Source: Sphingomonas sp.
Lineage (GTDB): Bacteria > Pseudomonadota > Alphaproteobacteria > Sphingomonadales > Sphingomonadaceae
Length of the DNA: 64,000 bases
Assembly: GCA_017304655.1 (NCBI GenBank)
Contig: JAFKLY010000005.1
Location: 62,001-126,000 of the forward strand
Reading direction: 5' to 3'
Below are positions 1 to 9,345 of this stretch, piece after piece. Made by a program: the position numbers and the translations under genes. Under the pieces are notes generated by a model. That model made no database searches, was not told the origin of the DNA, and saw nothing but the letters and a program-made list of their open reading frames with translations. How positions within the stretch are numbered: the stretch's first letter is position 1; each line of letters starts with the position of its first letter.

Positions 1-1913
1 TCGCGCATCTTGTGGCAGGCAATGCCCTGCCCGCTGCCGCGAATGCCGCCCTGCCACCCGCCAAGCGTCGCCACGGTCGTCAGGCATTGCGCCAGGCGCG
101 GATGTGCGCCGAGCATCTGGATGCGGAAGGACAAGGGCTCGACCCCGGCCACGAAGGCCAGCTCGTTGACGAAGCTCTCGGTGAAGAAGGCGCCATAGCT
201 GTCCGCATTGCTGCGCCAGCGCCCGCCGGGCAGGCCGATGTCGGCGGGATAATGATCCACCGCGAAATTGGGGATGGCGTAAGGCACGTCCATGCCGGAG
301 ACGGCGCGCTCATGCGACTCCCCGGCCATCGCGTCGATCGCCTCCCGCCGGGTCGCGCCATCGGCGATCCGGCTCCAGAGCTGCGCGAGGCCATCGGGCG
401 CAGCGACCTTGGCCGACCAGCCCTCGATCAACCCGGTCTGGTTCAGCCGCGCCGCCATGCGCGCCTTGGCGGGCGGGCGCGGGCAATCGCGGATGATATC
501 CTCCGAGCGGGACCACATCAGCTGCACCGGCGCCTGCGCCGCGCGGGCAATCAGCGCGGCCTGCACCCCGGCATCCACTTCCATCTTGAGGCCGAAGGAG
601 CCGCCGGCGAACAGCGGATAGACCGTCACGCTCCCCTCGGCCACATCGAGTGCGCGGGCAATCGCCTGGCGCGCCAGCACCGGCGCCTGCGTGGGCATCC
701 ACACCTCGACGTCGCCCTCGCGCACCCGCGCCGTCGCCGCCATCGGCTCCAGCGCCAGATGCAGCGCCGGCGCCACGGCATAGTCCGCGCGCACGATGCG
801 GGCGCCATCGAATACGCTGGAGAGATCGCCACGGCTGAAATAGCGCGCGCCATCATCGCCCTCGAATGCCGTGTCGAGTGCCTGGCCGACGCTGGCATCA
901 TCCACCGCCGGCCCATCCAGCTCGAACACCGGATCGAGCCGGTCGAGCGCCTGATTGGCGGCCCACCAGTTGCGCCCGGTCACCGCCACCCAGCCCGCTT
1001 CCCGCACGATGCCGACCATGCCGGAAACCTTGCGCGCCGCCGCCTCGTTGATCGAGGTCAGGCGCGCGGCATTGACCGGCCCCTGGCGAATGGCGGCGAA
1101 GAGCATGTCCGGCAGGCGGATGTCGGCGGCATAATTGGCCGATCCGTCGATCTTGGCGGGAATGTCGAGGCGCGGCGCATCCGTGCCGAACAGCGCATCG
1201 TCGCGCCCGTCCGGGCGATAGGGCAGCACGACGGGCGGCGTGTAGGCAGCCGCCTCCTGCGCCAGATCGCCGATCCGCGCCTTGTGCGTGCCGTCCGAGA
1301 CAATGCCGCCGGCAATGTCGCAGCTTTCCCAGGTCACGTCCCAGCGCGCCGCTGCCGCCATGCACAGCAGCACCCGCGCCGTCGCGCCGGCCTGGCGCAG
1401 GTCCGGCGCGAAATTGGCAACCGAGGTCGATCCGCCGGTCAGCATGAGCGCGGAACGGCGGGCATATTCATCCACCGCGCTGTCGCCCCAGCTCCCGAAC
1501 GTACGCTTGACCGGCCCATCGAACCATTCGCGCGCCAGCAGCCGATTGGCATAGAGCGGCCCCGGCGGGGCAGGCTGCACCGCGACGGTGCGCCAGTCCG
1601 CACCCAGCTCATCCGCCACGATCTGCGCGAACAGGGTGAACACGCCCTGCCCAAGCTCGGCCTGCGGCACGACGACGATCACCTGCCCGCCGCGATCGAT
1701 CTTCACGAAGGCACCGAAGGCAGTCTCGCCCTTCGCGGCATCGGCAATCTGGGTGTAGTGGCGCGGCCAGACCGACCAGGCCAGCGCCAGCCCGCCGCCG
1801 ATCGCCGCGCCGGTGAGCAGCGTGCGGCGGCTGAAGCGCACGTCGCGCAGGCCGTCGAGCGTCGCGGCCAGCCTGCCGGCAGGGCCGGCGTCGCTCTTGC
1901 CGGTGTCAGCCAA
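1..1913 (-). CDS. Molybdopterin-binding subunit of xanthine dehydrogenase / isoquinoline 1-oxidoreductase family (partial, 3' end outside window)
   Basis: Reading leftward, 637 codons are present and no stop is reached before the window edge. About 100 residues of a ~740-residue family appear to be missing. The N-terminus carries a twin-arginine signal (SRRTLLTGAAIGGG, about residues 28-41), so export of a folded molybdenum cofactor enzyme is expected. Later segments such as MVGIVREAGWVAVTGRNWWAAN and ARRLAQ-like cofactor-domain blocks resemble the IorB/aldehyde oxidase large-subunit family. The likely start is TTG at 1913, which overlaps the mrp stop by 8 bp, so the two genes look translationally coupled. 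A 2Fe-2S partner subunit is not in the window. The family oxidises aldehydes or N-heterocycles by hydroxylation; the substrate here is unknown. Confidence 0.82.
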   Translation of the reverse strand, partial: MADTGKSDAGPAGRLAATLDGLRDVRFSRRTLLTGAAIGGGLALAWSVWPRHYTQIADAAKGETAFGAFVKIDRGGQVIVVVPQAELGQGVFTLFAQIVADELGADWRTVAVQPAPPGPLYANRLLAREWFDGPVKRTFGSWGDSAVDEYARRSALMLTGGSTSVANFAPDLRQAGATARVLLCMAAAARWDVTWESCDIAGGIVSDGTHKARIGDLAQEAAAYTPPVVLPYRPDGRDDALFGTDAPRLDIPAKIDGSANYAADIRLPDMLFAAIRQGPVNAARLTSINEAAARKVSGMVGIVREAGWVAVTGRNWWAANQALDRLDPVFELDGPAVDDASVGQALDTAFEGDDGARYFSRGDLSSVFDGARIVRADYAVAPALHLALEPMAATARVREGDVEVWMPTQAPVLARQAIARALDVAEGSVTVYPLFAGGSFGLKMEVDAGVQAALIARAAQAPVQLMWSRSEDIIRDCPRPPAKARMAARLNQTGLIEGWSAKVAAPDGLAQLWSRIADGATRREAIDAMAGESHERAVSGMDVPYAIPNFAVDHYPADIGLPGGRWRSNADSYGAFFTESFVNELAFVAGVEPLSFRIQMLGAHPRLAQCLTTVATLGGWQGGIRGSGQGIACHKMR

Positions 1914-2931
1914 TCGTCGCCCCGTTGCCCTGCCCGGCGCCATGGTGTTCCAGCCAGTGCGCCACGCGCTCGGCAATGGCGCGGAAGGGCTGGCCGATCA
2001 CGCCATCCTGCGCGGCCGGCGGCGTGCCCGCGTCCGAGGCGGTGCGCACGGCAATGTCCAGTGGCACCCGGCCGAGGAAGGGAAGGCCCAGCTCCGCCGC
2101 GCTCGCTTCCGCCCCGCCCGAGCCGAACGGATCGGACACTTCGCCGCAATGCGGGCAGACATAGCCGGCCATGTTCTCGACCATGCCGATCACCGGCACC
2201 TTGGCCTGATCGAAAAAGCTGATCGCCCGGGTCGCGTCGATGAGCGCGAGATCCTGCGGCGTCGAAACGATCACCGCGCCGACCGGCTTGTATTTCTGGA
2301 TCATGGTGAGCTGCACGTCACCCGTGCCCGGCGGCAGATCGACGATCAGCAGCTCCGTGCCTGCCCAGTCCGCATCGAGCAGCTGGCCCAGCGCATTGCC
2401 CGCCATCGGCCCACGCCAGGCAATCGCCTGCCCCGGCTTGGCGAGATGGCCCATGGAGAGCATGGGTACGCCCTGCGCATTGGGCACCGGGATCAGCCGG
2501 TTGCCCTGCGCCTGCGGCTTCACGTCCTCGCTGGCGAGCAGCCGGGGCAGCGAGGGGCCGTAAATGTCCGCATCGACCATACCCACGCGCTTGCCGAGCC
2601 GCTTGAGCGCCACGGCGAGGTTCACCGCAAGCGTCGACTTGCCGACGCCGCCCTTGCCCGATCCGACCGCGATGATAAGCGGCCGGGCGGATCGCTCCGC
2701 CGTCATGGCGATGCGCACATCGGCAATGCCGGGCTGCGCCTTGCCGGCTTCCGTCACGCGGGCAGCCAGGGCATCGCGCTCGCCCGCTTCCAGTCCGCCG
2801 ACCTCGAGCACGAGGCTCAGCACGCCGTCCTTCACCCGCAGGCCGCTTGCCCGGCCCTGCGCCACTTGCTCGATGCGCGCGGCCAGCGCTGCGTCCACGG
2901 CCGCTATGGCCTCTCTTGATCCGTCACTCAT
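1906..2931 (-). CDS. mrp: Mrp/NBP35-type iron-sulfur cluster carrier ATPase
   Basis: A protein of 341 residues. Residues ~5-80 form a MIP18/DUF59-like N-terminal domain. A deviant Walker A motif, GSGKGGVGKST, follows at residues 90-100, with DLPPGTGD (about 198-205) as the switch region. A CPHC pair at 259-262 matches the CxxC that bridges a labile Fe-S cluster in this family. Family role: ATP-dependent scaffold that carries Fe-S clusters to apoproteins in the cytoplasm. It is divergent from hflK. Its stop overlaps the TTG start of the molybdenum hydroxylase subunit, which suggests that a Fe-S or molybdoenzyme maturation factor is co-expressed with that enzyme. The start is the ATG at 2931; no further upstream start fits the intergenic spacing better. 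Confidence 0.95.
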   Translation of the reverse strand: MSDGSREAIAAVDAALAARIEQVAQGRASGLRVKDGVLSLVLEVGGLEAGERDALAARVTEAGKAQPGIADVRIAMTAERSARPLIIAVGSGKGGVGKSTLAVNLAVALKRLGKRVGMVDADIYGPSLPRLLASEDVKPQAQGNRLIPVPNAQGVPMLSMGHLAKPGQAIAWRGPMAGNALGQLLDADWAGTELLIVDLPPGTGDVQLTMIQKYKPVGAVIVSTPQDLALIDATRAISFFDQAKVPVIGMVENMAGYVCPHCGEVSDPFGSGGAEASAAELGLPFLGRVPLDIAVRTASDAGTPPAAQDGVIGQPFRAIAERVAHWLEHHGAGQGNGATIG

Positions 2932-3056
2932 GGGGGCGCTCTTAAGCGTTCCATCCGCGCAGGCAAAGCGCCGCGAGGGGCATTTTGTGGGCTATTGGCG
3001 GATTTATTGGCGGCACGACCCTGTATTTCCTCGGGGAGCGTCCCTATAGAAGCCGG

Positions 3057-4169
3057 ATGGATACGGAGATGACGCAACGCCCCGGCCAGTCCTCGGCGAT
3101 GAGCGAGGGTGGTCCCTGGGGCAGCAAGGGCGAGGACGGACAAGGCGGCAAGGGAGGCGACGGACCGCGCAATCCCTGGACACCGCCGCCACGCGGCGAC
3201 GAGCCGGGCGGGCGCGGGCAGCGCGGCCCGAGCGCGATCGACGAGCTGCTCCGCCGTGCGCGGGAGAGCTTTGGTGGCGGATTCCCGCAGCAGCCCGGCG
3301 GCCGCTCGCTCTGGCCCTATATGGTCGCCGGCGTGATCGTGCTCTGGCTTGCCCTCACCAGCTTCCACTCGATCGGCGCGAAGCAGCGCGGCATCGTCAC
3401 TCTGCTGGGCAGCTACAGCCGCACGCTCGGGCCGGGCGTCAACATGACGCTGCCTGCGCCGTTCGAGAGCGTGGAAGTGATCGACGTGGAGGAAATCCGC
3501 ACGATCGACCTCGGCTCGGCGGGTGATGAAGCCGAGAAGCTGATGCTGACCGAGGACCAGAACATCATCAATCTGGGCTATTCGGTGCGGTGGAACATCA
3601 GCGACCCGAAGCGCTACGCCTTCCAGATCGCCGAGCAGGACGCGACCATCGCGGAAGTCGCCGAATCCGCGATGCGTGCCGTCATTGCCACCGTCTCACT
3701 CAACGAGGCGATGGGTGCAGGCCGCAACATGATCGAGGCGCAGGTGCAGGAGCGCATGCAGGCGATCCTCGATGGCTATGGCGCGGGCATCCGCATCCAG
3801 GGCGTCGCCATCAAGCAGGCCGATCCGCCGGCAGCGGTGAACGACGCCTTCAAGGAAGTCACCGCCTCGCAGCAGGCGGCCGAGACATACATCAATCAGG
3901 CGCAGGCCTATGCGCAGCAGCTCTCCGCCCAGTCCCAGGGCGCTGCAGCCGCGTTCGACAAGGTGTATGAGCAATACAGGCTCTCGCCGGAAGTGACGCG
4001 CCGCCGCATGTATTATGAGACGATGGAAAAGGTGCTTTCCGGCGTGAACAAGACGATCGTCGAGACCAACAATGTGACGCCCTATCTGCCGCTGCCCGCC
4101 GTGCGCCCCACCCAGCGCGCCACGACGACGGTGGAAGCCGCCCCCACCCAGCAGGGAGGCGGCCAGTGA
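3057..4169 (+). CDS. hflK: FtsH-modulating membrane protein HflK (SPFH/band 7)
   Basis: A Gly/Pro-rich cytoplasmic N-terminus of about 80 residues is followed by one transmembrane helix (PYMVAGVIVLWLALTSF) and an SPFH/band-7 domain that begins at GAKQRGIVTLLGSYSRTLGPG. The C-terminal part has the alanine/glutamine-rich coiled helix typical of HflK (QAQAYAQQLSAQSQGAA). With HflC it forms a large periplasm-facing complex around the AAA protease FtsH and limits its activity. The start was taken as ATG 3057; ATG 3069 is an alternative, and an ATG-less extension to 2985 is unlikely because it would overlap the promoter gap with mrp. The stop overlaps the hflC GTG start by 4 bases, so the pair is translationally coupled. 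Confidence 0.95.
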   Translation: MDTEMTQRPGQSSAMSEGGPWGSKGEDGQGGKGGDGPRNPWTPPPRGDEPGGRGQRGPSAIDELLRRARESFGGGFPQQPGGRSLWPYMVAGVIVLWLALTSFHSIGAKQRGIVTLLGSYSRTLGPGVNMTLPAPFESVEVIDVEEIRTIDLGSAGDEAEKLMLTEDQNIINLGYSVRWNISDPKRYAFQIAEQDATIAEVAESAMRAVIATVSLNEAMGAGRNMIEAQVQERMQAILDGYGAGIRIQGVAIKQADPPAAVNDAFKEVTASQQAAETYINQAQAYAQQLSAQSQGAAAAFDKVYEQYRLSPEVTRRRMYYETMEKVLSGVNKTIVETNNVTPYLPLPAVRPTQRATTTVEAAPTQQGGGQ

Positions 4170-5011
4170 TCTATTCGCTTCGCAACCCCATCGTCCTTGC
4201 CGTGCTGGCGACGATCGGCCTGTTCCTGGTCGGCAGCACCTTTGCCGTGGTGCCGGAAACGCGGCAGGCGGTGGTGCTGCGCTTCGGCAAGCCGGTGCGC
4301 ATCTACAACAGCTACAAGCCCAATGAAGTGTTCGGCCATACCGGCGCGGGCCTCAAGGTGCGGGCGCCGCTGCTCGACCAGATCGTGTGGATCGACAAGC
4401 GCGTGCAGTCAGTCACCATGGAACGGCAGCAAGTGCTCTCCACCGATCAGCTGCGGCTGCAGGTGGACGCTTTCGCACGCTACCGCATCGTCGATCCGCA
4501 GCGCATGTACATCTCGGCAGGGAGCGAAGAGCGGGTTCAGGATGCGCTGAAGCCCATTCTCGGCTCGGCCCTGCGCAACGAGCTGGGCAAGCGGCGCGCC
4601 GACCTGCTGCTCAGCCCCGAGCGCGGCGAGGTGATGACCAACATCCAGCGCAACCTCAATCTGGTCGCCCGCCAATATGGTGCCCAGATCATCGACGTGC
4701 GGATCATGCGCACCGACTTGCCGGACGGCACGCCATTGCAAGGCGCCTTCCAGCGCATGCGGTCCGCCCGCGAGCAGGAAGCGCTGACGCTGCGCGCCGA
4801 GGGTGCGCGGCGGGCGCAGCTCATCCGTGCGCAGGCGGATGCCGACGCGGCGAAGATCTACGCGGCGAGCTTCGGCAAGGATCCGCAATTCTACGATTTC
4901 TACCGGGCCATGCAGTCCTACCAGACCAGCTTTGCCCAGGAGAATAGTGGCGAGACGACCGCTATCCTGTCGCCGGACAATGATTATCTCCGCCAGTTCC
5001 GCGGTCGCTGA
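4166..5011 (+). CDS. hflC: Protease modulator HflC
   Basis: A protein of 281 residues starting at a GTG that overlaps the hflK stop (GTGA). An N-terminal signal anchor (IVLAVLATIGLFLVGSTFAVV) is followed by the SPFH domain with VVPETRQAVVLRFGKPVR and the conserved stretch RMRSAREQEALTLRAEGARR near the C-terminus. It is the obligate partner of HflK in the FtsH-associated complex at the inner membrane. Length and domain order are normal for the family. The next gene is a DegP protease, so this stretch is an envelope-proteostasis cluster, although the 190-bp gap to degP suggests separate transcription. Confidence 0.95.
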   Translation: MIYSLRNPIVLAVLATIGLFLVGSTFAVVPETRQAVVLRFGKPVRIYNSYKPNEVFGHTGAGLKVRAPLLDQIVWIDKRVQSVTMERQQVLSTDQLRLQVDAFARYRIVDPQRMYISAGSEERVQDALKPILGSALRNELGKRRADLLLSPERGEVMTNIQRNLNLVARQYGAQIIDVRIMRTDLPDGTPLQGAFQRMRSAREQEALTLRAEGARRAQLIRAQADADAAKIYAASFGKDPQFYDFYRAMQSYQTSFAQENSGETTAILSPDNDYLRQFRGR

Positions 5012-5204
5012 TGAATTGCGTGCCGGCTGAGGGCGGTCTCGGCCGGCTCATTCAATGCCCGTTCATCCGGTGCGCGCCATGCCCCGGACCGGACATTGGG
5101 CATTTTGAGGGGCTTTGGGGAGGCTTTCGAGGGCGTTGACCGGCAGCCAGCCGAGCATGCCCGAGACGGCCGATGAAGACTGTTTGATGAGAGGAAGGTT
5201 ATCC

Positions 5205-6710
5205 GTGCGCTACGCTTACGCCATTACAGCAGCCCTGCTCCTGGGCGGCACGACGCTGGCCCTGACAAGCAATTCTACCAGCGTGATCGCCCAGACCGCG
5301 CAGAATGAAGGCATGGCCGCCGCCGCTCCGCGCGGCGCGCCGGTGAGCTTCGCCGACATGGTGCAGAAGCTCCAGCCCGCCGTGGTCAACATTTCCACCA
5401 AGCAGCGCGTGCAGGTGCAGAACCCCTTCGCCGGCACGCCCTTCGGCAGCCTGTTCGGCCAGGGTGACGGCGCCCCGCAGACGCGCCAGGCCCAGTCGCT
5501 CGGCTCGGGCTTCATCATCTCGGCGGACGGCTATGTCGTCACCAACAATCACGTCGTGGCGCCCGGTGCGCGTGGCGCGACGGTCGATTCGATCACCGTC
5601 ACCCTGCCGGACCGCACCGAATATGAGGCGAAGCTGGTCGGCACCGATCCGCGCTCCGACCTCGCCGTGCTCAAGATCAACGCCACCAAGCCGCTGCCCT
5701 TCGTCAAGTTCGGCGATTCGACCAAGGCGCGCGTGGGCGACTGGGTGATCGCCATCGGCAACCCCTTCGGCCTCAGCAGCACGGTGACCGCGGGCATCAT
5801 TTCCGCGCTCCACCGCAATGCCGGCGGCGGCGCTGATCGCTTCATCCAGACCGACGCCTCGATCAACCAGGGCAATTCCGGCGGCCCGATGTTCGACATG
5901 AACGGCAACGTCATCGGCATCAACAGCCAGATTCTCTCGCCCACCGGCGGCAATGTCGGCATCGGTTTCGCGATTCCCGCCGAGGAAGCGATCCCGGTGA
6001 TCGACACGCTGCGCAAGGGTGGCACGGTGAAGCGCGGCTACCTCGGCATCCAGATCAGCCAGGTGTCCGAGGATCTCGCTGATTCGCTGGGCATCGCCAA
6101 GAATCGCGGCGAGTTCGTCCAGGGTGTCGAGCCCGGCAAGGGCGCGGAGAAGGCCGGCATCAAGGCGGGCGACGTGATCGTGCGCGTGAACGGCCGCGAA
6201 GTGACGCCGGACGAGACGCTCTCCTACATCGTCTCGGGCCTGCCGGTCGGCACGACGGTGCCGATCGACCTGCTGCGCAACGGCAAGCCGGTCACGGTCC
6301 GCGCACTCATCGGCGAGCGTCCGCCCGAGGAGGAGCTGGCCAACTTCGCCCAGCCGCCGCAGGACGACTTCTCAGATCAGGACGCGCAGACGACCAAGCA
6401 GGCCGCGCAGCAGCTGCTCGGCATTGCGGTCCAGCCCCTCACGGCCACCATCGCGCGCCAGCTCGGCATTCCGGCCGAGACCAAGGGCGTGGTCGTCGCC
6501 GCGGTCGATCCCTCGACCGATGCCGGTGCCAAGGGCCTGCGTCGCGGCGATGTCGTGATGCTCGCCAATGGCCAACCGGTGCTGAGCGAAGCGGACCTTG
6601 GCAAGATCGCGCAGGCTGCCAAGGACAGCAGCCGCAACGCCGTGCTGCTCCAGGTGCTGCGGCGCGGCTCCCCGGCCACCTTCGTGCCGGTGCGCCTGCG
6701 CGGCCAGTAA
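5205..6710 (+). CDS. degP: DegP/HtrA-type periplasmic serine protease
   Basis: The preferred start is GTG 5205 because a strong ribosome-binding site, GAGGAAGG, lies at 5191-5198 with a 6-base spacer. ATG 5187 in the same frame has no such site. From GTG 5205 the protein is 501 residues with a signal peptide ending near SVIAQTAQ. The trypsin-like triad is visible: His116 (in TNNHVV), Asp152 (in RSDLAVL) and Ser225 (in QGNSGGPM). Two PDZ domains follow, at about residues 255-350 and 400-495. DegP-family enzymes degrade misfolded envelope proteins. A perfect hairpin terminator ends the transcript 40 bp downstream. Confidence 0.95.
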   Translation: MRYAYAITAALLLGGTTLALTSNSTSVIAQTAQNEGMAAAAPRGAPVSFADMVQKLQPAVVNISTKQRVQVQNPFAGTPFGSLFGQGDGAPQTRQAQSLGSGFIISADGYVVTNNHVVAPGARGATVDSITVTLPDRTEYEAKLVGTDPRSDLAVLKINATKPLPFVKFGDSTKARVGDWVIAIGNPFGLSSTVTAGIISALHRNAGGGADRFIQTDASINQGNSGGPMFDMNGNVIGINSQILSPTGGNVGIGFAIPAEEAIPVIDTLRKGGTVKRGYLGIQISQVSEDLADSLGIAKNRGEFVQGVEPGKGAEKAGIKAGDVIVRVNGREVTPDETLSYIVSGLPVGTTVPIDLLRNGKPVTVRALIGERPPEEELANFAQPPQDDFSDQDAQTTKQAAQQLLGIAVQPLTATIARQLGIPAETKGVVVAAVDPSTDAGAKGLRRGDVVMLANGQPVLSEADLGKIAQAAKDSSRNAVLLQVLRRGSPATFVPVRLRGQ

Positions 6711-6750
6711 GCGGCCCGGCCCGCACAGGCCGCGTAAATGTAAAATCCGG

Positions 6751-6779
6751 AAGGGCGCGGGCGACCGCGCCCTTTTCTT
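6751..6779 (+). terminator. Intrinsic terminator after degP
   Basis: A perfect 10-bp stem (AAGGGCGCGG at 6751-6760 pairing with CCGCGCCCTT at 6765-6774) closes a GCGA tetraloop and runs into a T-rich tail. It lies 40 bp past the degP stop and before the next gene. Confidence 0.85.
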
Positions 6780-6834
6780 GTGTTCGCGCCGGGTCTAGCG
6801 TGCCGGGGAAGATAAGGCCGGGAGACAGGCGAGC

Positions 6835-8436
6835 ATGAGCGACGAGACATCCATCTTCATCGGCCTGGGCGGCGGGCAACCGCAGAACCTCGTCCTGCGC
6901 CGCTCCAATCGCCATGGCCTCATCGCCGGCGCGACCGGCACGGGCAAGACGGTGACGCTGCAGGGCATTGCCGAGAGCTTTTCCGCACGCGGTGTGCCGG
7001 TGTTCCTCGCGGACGTGAAGGGCGACCTCTCCGGCATCGCCATGGCCGGATCGCCCACCGCCAAGAATGCCGACAAGCTGATCGCCCGGGCGCAGGAAAT
7101 CGGCCTCACCAACTACACCTTTGCGGACAATCCGGCAGTGTTCTGGGACCTGTTCGGCGAACAGGGCCACCCGATCCGCACGACGATCTCGGAGATGGGG
7201 CCGCTGCTGCTCGCACGGCTGATGGACCTCAACGAGGTTCAGGAAGGCGTACTCACCATCGCCTTCCGCTTTGCCGACGAGGAGGGGCTGCTGCTCCTCA
7301 ATCTCGACGATCTCCAGGCCATGCTCGCTTATTGCGCGGAGAATGCCGACGCGCTGACAACCAAATATGGCAATGTCACCAAGGCGACCGTCGGCACGAT
7401 CCAGCGGCAATTGCTCCAGCTCGACAGCCAGGGCGGCGGCAAGTTCTTCGGCGAGCCGGCGCTCGATATTCAGGACTTCATCAAGACGGATGAGAAGGGG
7501 CGCGGCTACATCAACGTGCTCGCCGCCGACAAGCTGATGCAGAGCCCCAAGCTCTATGCCACCTTCCTGCTCTGGCTGCTTTCCGAGCTGTTCCAGACGC
7601 TGCCGGAGGTGGGCGACCCCGACAAGCCGAAGCTCGTCTTCTTCTTCGACGAGGCGCATCTGCTGTTCGACGATGCGCCCAAGGCGCTGGTCGACAAGAT
7701 CGAACAGGTCGTGCGCCTCATCCGCTCCAAGGGCGTGGGCGTCTATTTCGTCACGCAGAACCCCATCGACATTCCCGAGACGGTGGCCGGCCAGCTCGGC
7801 AACCGGGTGCAGCACGCCCTGCGCGCCTTCACACCGCGTGACCAGAAGGCCGTGAAGGCCGCCGCCGAGACCTTCCGCGCCAATCCGGACATCCACATCG
7901 AGACCGCGATCACCGAATTGAAGGTGGGCGAGGCGCTGGTCTCGCTGCTGCAGGAGGACGGATCGCCCTCTATCGTCCAGCGCACGCTCATCGCGCCGCC
8001 GCGCTCGCGGGTGGGGCCGCTCGACGCGAAGGAGCGCGCGATCATCCAGTCGATCTCGCCGTTCGCCGGCAAATATGACGAGGAAGTCGACCGGGAATCG
8101 GCAGAGGAACTGCTGGCCGCGCGGGGCGAGGCGGCGGCGGCGGCCGCAGCGGCCGCCAAGGCGCAGGCTGAGGCGGACAAGGCCGCTGCCGCGCAAGCCA
8201 AGCTGGAAGCCAAGCAACGCGAGGCCGAGGAACGCGCCCAGGCTCGCGAGGCCGCCAAGCCGAGCAGCTTCGATCGCGCCGTCCAGTCCGCTACCCGCTC
8301 AGCCGCCTCATCGGTCGGCCGCCAGGTCGCCAATGAGCTGGGCAAGGCGATCTTCGGCGGATCGAGCCGCAAGAGCAGCGGCGGCGGCATCGTCGGCAGC
8401 CTCGTGCGCGGCGTGCTCGGCGGCCTGTTCAAGTAA
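6835..8436 (+). CDS. HerA-like helicase/ATPase, DUF853 family
   Basis: A protein of 533 residues. Walker A is GATGTGKT at 32-39 and Walker B is [11 protein letters not shown] at about 262-272. The arginine-containing [15 protein letters not shown] motif is typical of the DUF853/YjgR group of HerA-FtsK-fold ATPases. The last ~120 residues are a strongly alanine-rich, charged coiled coil ([20 protein letters not shown]) followed by a glycine-rich tail [18 protein letters not shown]. The biological role of the family is not settled; DNA translocation is inferred from the fold only. It stands alone between two terminated or convergent units. Confidence 0.85.
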   Translation: MSDETSIFIGLGGGQPQNLVLRRSNRHGLIAGATGTGKTVTLQGIAESFSARGVPVFLADVKGDLSGIAMAGSPTAKNADKLIARAQEIGLTNYTFADNPAVFWDLFGEQGHPIRTTISEMGPLLLARLMDLNEVQEGVLTIAFRFADEEGLLLLNLDDLQAMLAYCAENADALTTKYGNVTKATVGTIQRQLLQLDSQGGGKFFGEPALDIQDFIKTDEKGRGYINVLAADKLMQSPKLYATFLLWLLSELFQTLPEVGDPDKPKLVFFFDEAHLLFDDAPKALVDKIEQVVRLIRSKGVGVYFVTQNPIDIPETVAGQLGNRVQHALRAFTPRDQKAVKAAAETFRANPDIHIETAITELKVGEALVSLLQEDGSPSIVQRTLIAPPRSRVGPLDAKERAIIQSISPFAGKYDEEVDRESAEELLAARGEAAAAAAAAAKAQAEADKAAAAQAKLEAKQREAEERAQAREAAKPSSFDRAVQSATRSAASSVGRQVANELGKAIFGGSSRKSSGGGIVGSLVRGVLGGLFK

Positions 8437-8600
8437 CCCCCGCGCGGATTCGCTCCAAAGCGGCGCCATTTCCGGGCGCTCCACTCCGTTCCGGCGCCAA
8501 CTCCGGTTGAGACGATCCGCGCCAAACCCTCTTGCTGTGCGGCGTCACGAGCCGACCGGGAACTGTTTCCGCCGGTGCGCCGGACACGGGGGAAAGGATC

Positions 8601-8816
8601 ATGGAGAGGACGATTTTGATCGCTGCCGGAGCCGCGTGCCTGGCGTGTGCGTCGGCGAGTCGCGCGGTCGATCCCGCTCCGTCCGCACCGGTGCAGGCAA
8701 CTGCGGTGCCGACGAGCATCGCCGCGCCCGCAGCGCTGGTGCTCCCGGCGAGTGGCGTCACGCAGGGCACCAGCCCGCTGGTCACCAGCGTGCCCGCTTC
8801 CAACGCCAATCAATAA
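8601..8816 (+). CDS. Small exported Ala/Pro-rich peptide, unknown function
   Basis: A 71-residue product. The start ATG 8601 follows a GGAAAGGA ribosome-binding site at 8591-8598. It has an N-terminal hydrophobic segment (ILIAAGAACLACASASRA) that reads as a signal peptide; a cysteine in CLACAS could be a poor lipobox, but no good lipoprotein motif is present. The rest is low-complexity Ala/Pro/Val/Thr. It ends 6 bp from the convergent queF stop. No family was recognised. The ribosome-binding site and signal peptide argue for a real gene, but the composition is simple enough that chance cannot be excluded. Confidence 0.5.
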   Translation: MERTILIAAGAACLACASASRAVDPAPSAPVQATAVPTSIAAPAALVLPASGVTQGTSPLVTSVPASNANQ

Positions 8817-8822
8817 GCCCGG

Positions 8823-9269
8823 TCAGCCCCGGCCGCGATAGCCGGGCACGTCCTGATCGGGCAGCCACACGCCCGGTACCGGCGGGCCGGATTGCCAGAA
8901 CACGTCAATGGGAATGCCGCCACGCGGATACCAGTATCCGCCAATGCGCAGCCACTGCGGTGCCATTTCGCCGAACAGCCGCTCGCCAATGCCCACGGTG
9001 CAATCCTCGTGAAAGGCCGCATGGTTGCGGAAGGCGCCGAGAAACAGCTTGAGCGACTTGGATTCGACGATCGTCTCGCCCGGCACATAGTCGATGACGA
9101 GATGCGCGAAATCCGGCTGGCCCGTCACCGGGCAGAGCGATGTGAACTCCGGCGCGGTGAAGCGCACCAGATAAGGCTTGCCGGGGCGGGGGTTGGGCAC
9201 ATAGTCGAGCACCGCCTGCTCGGGGCTGGCGGGAAGTGCGCTGGACTGGCCGAGATGCTTGAGTGTCAT
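8823..9269 (-). CDS. queF: NADPH-dependent 7-cyano-7-deazaguanine reductase QueF
   Basis: A product of 148 residues, the size of the unimodular QueF type. Hallmarks are the substrate cysteine in [13 protein letters not shown], the NADPH-binding block [15 protein letters not shown] and FHEDC. The enzyme reduces preQ0 to preQ1 in queuosine biosynthesis, a tRNA wobble modification. The start ATG 9269 begins [10 protein letters not shown], the usual family N-terminus; longer in-frame extensions lie within sseA on the other strand. It is divergent from sseA across a ~75-bp gap. Confidence 0.95.
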   Translation of the reverse strand: MTLKHLGQSSALPASPEQAVLDYVPNPRPGKPYLVRFTAPEFTSLCPVTGQPDFAHLVIDYVPGETIVESKSLKLFLGAFRNHAAFHEDCTVGIGERLFGEMAPQWLRIGGYWYPRGGIPIDVFWQSGPPVPGVWLPDQDVPGYRGRG

Positions 9270-9345
9270 GCCCGCGCCTTTAATATGATTCCCGGCCCGA
9301 GCGAACCCCTTTCGCCCGGCCAGTTCAATGAGGAGTGTTCCCGCC

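Noticed and set aside
12..2222. Long plus-strand ORF of 736 codons
   Set aside because: It is antisense to the molybdenum hydroxylase and mrp genes; the Arg/His/Pro-rich translation is typical of a high-GC shadow frame.
6439..8217. Minus-strand ORF of 592 codons
   Set aside because: It is antisense to degP and the HerA-like gene; Arg/Leu/Gly-rich with no recognisable motif.
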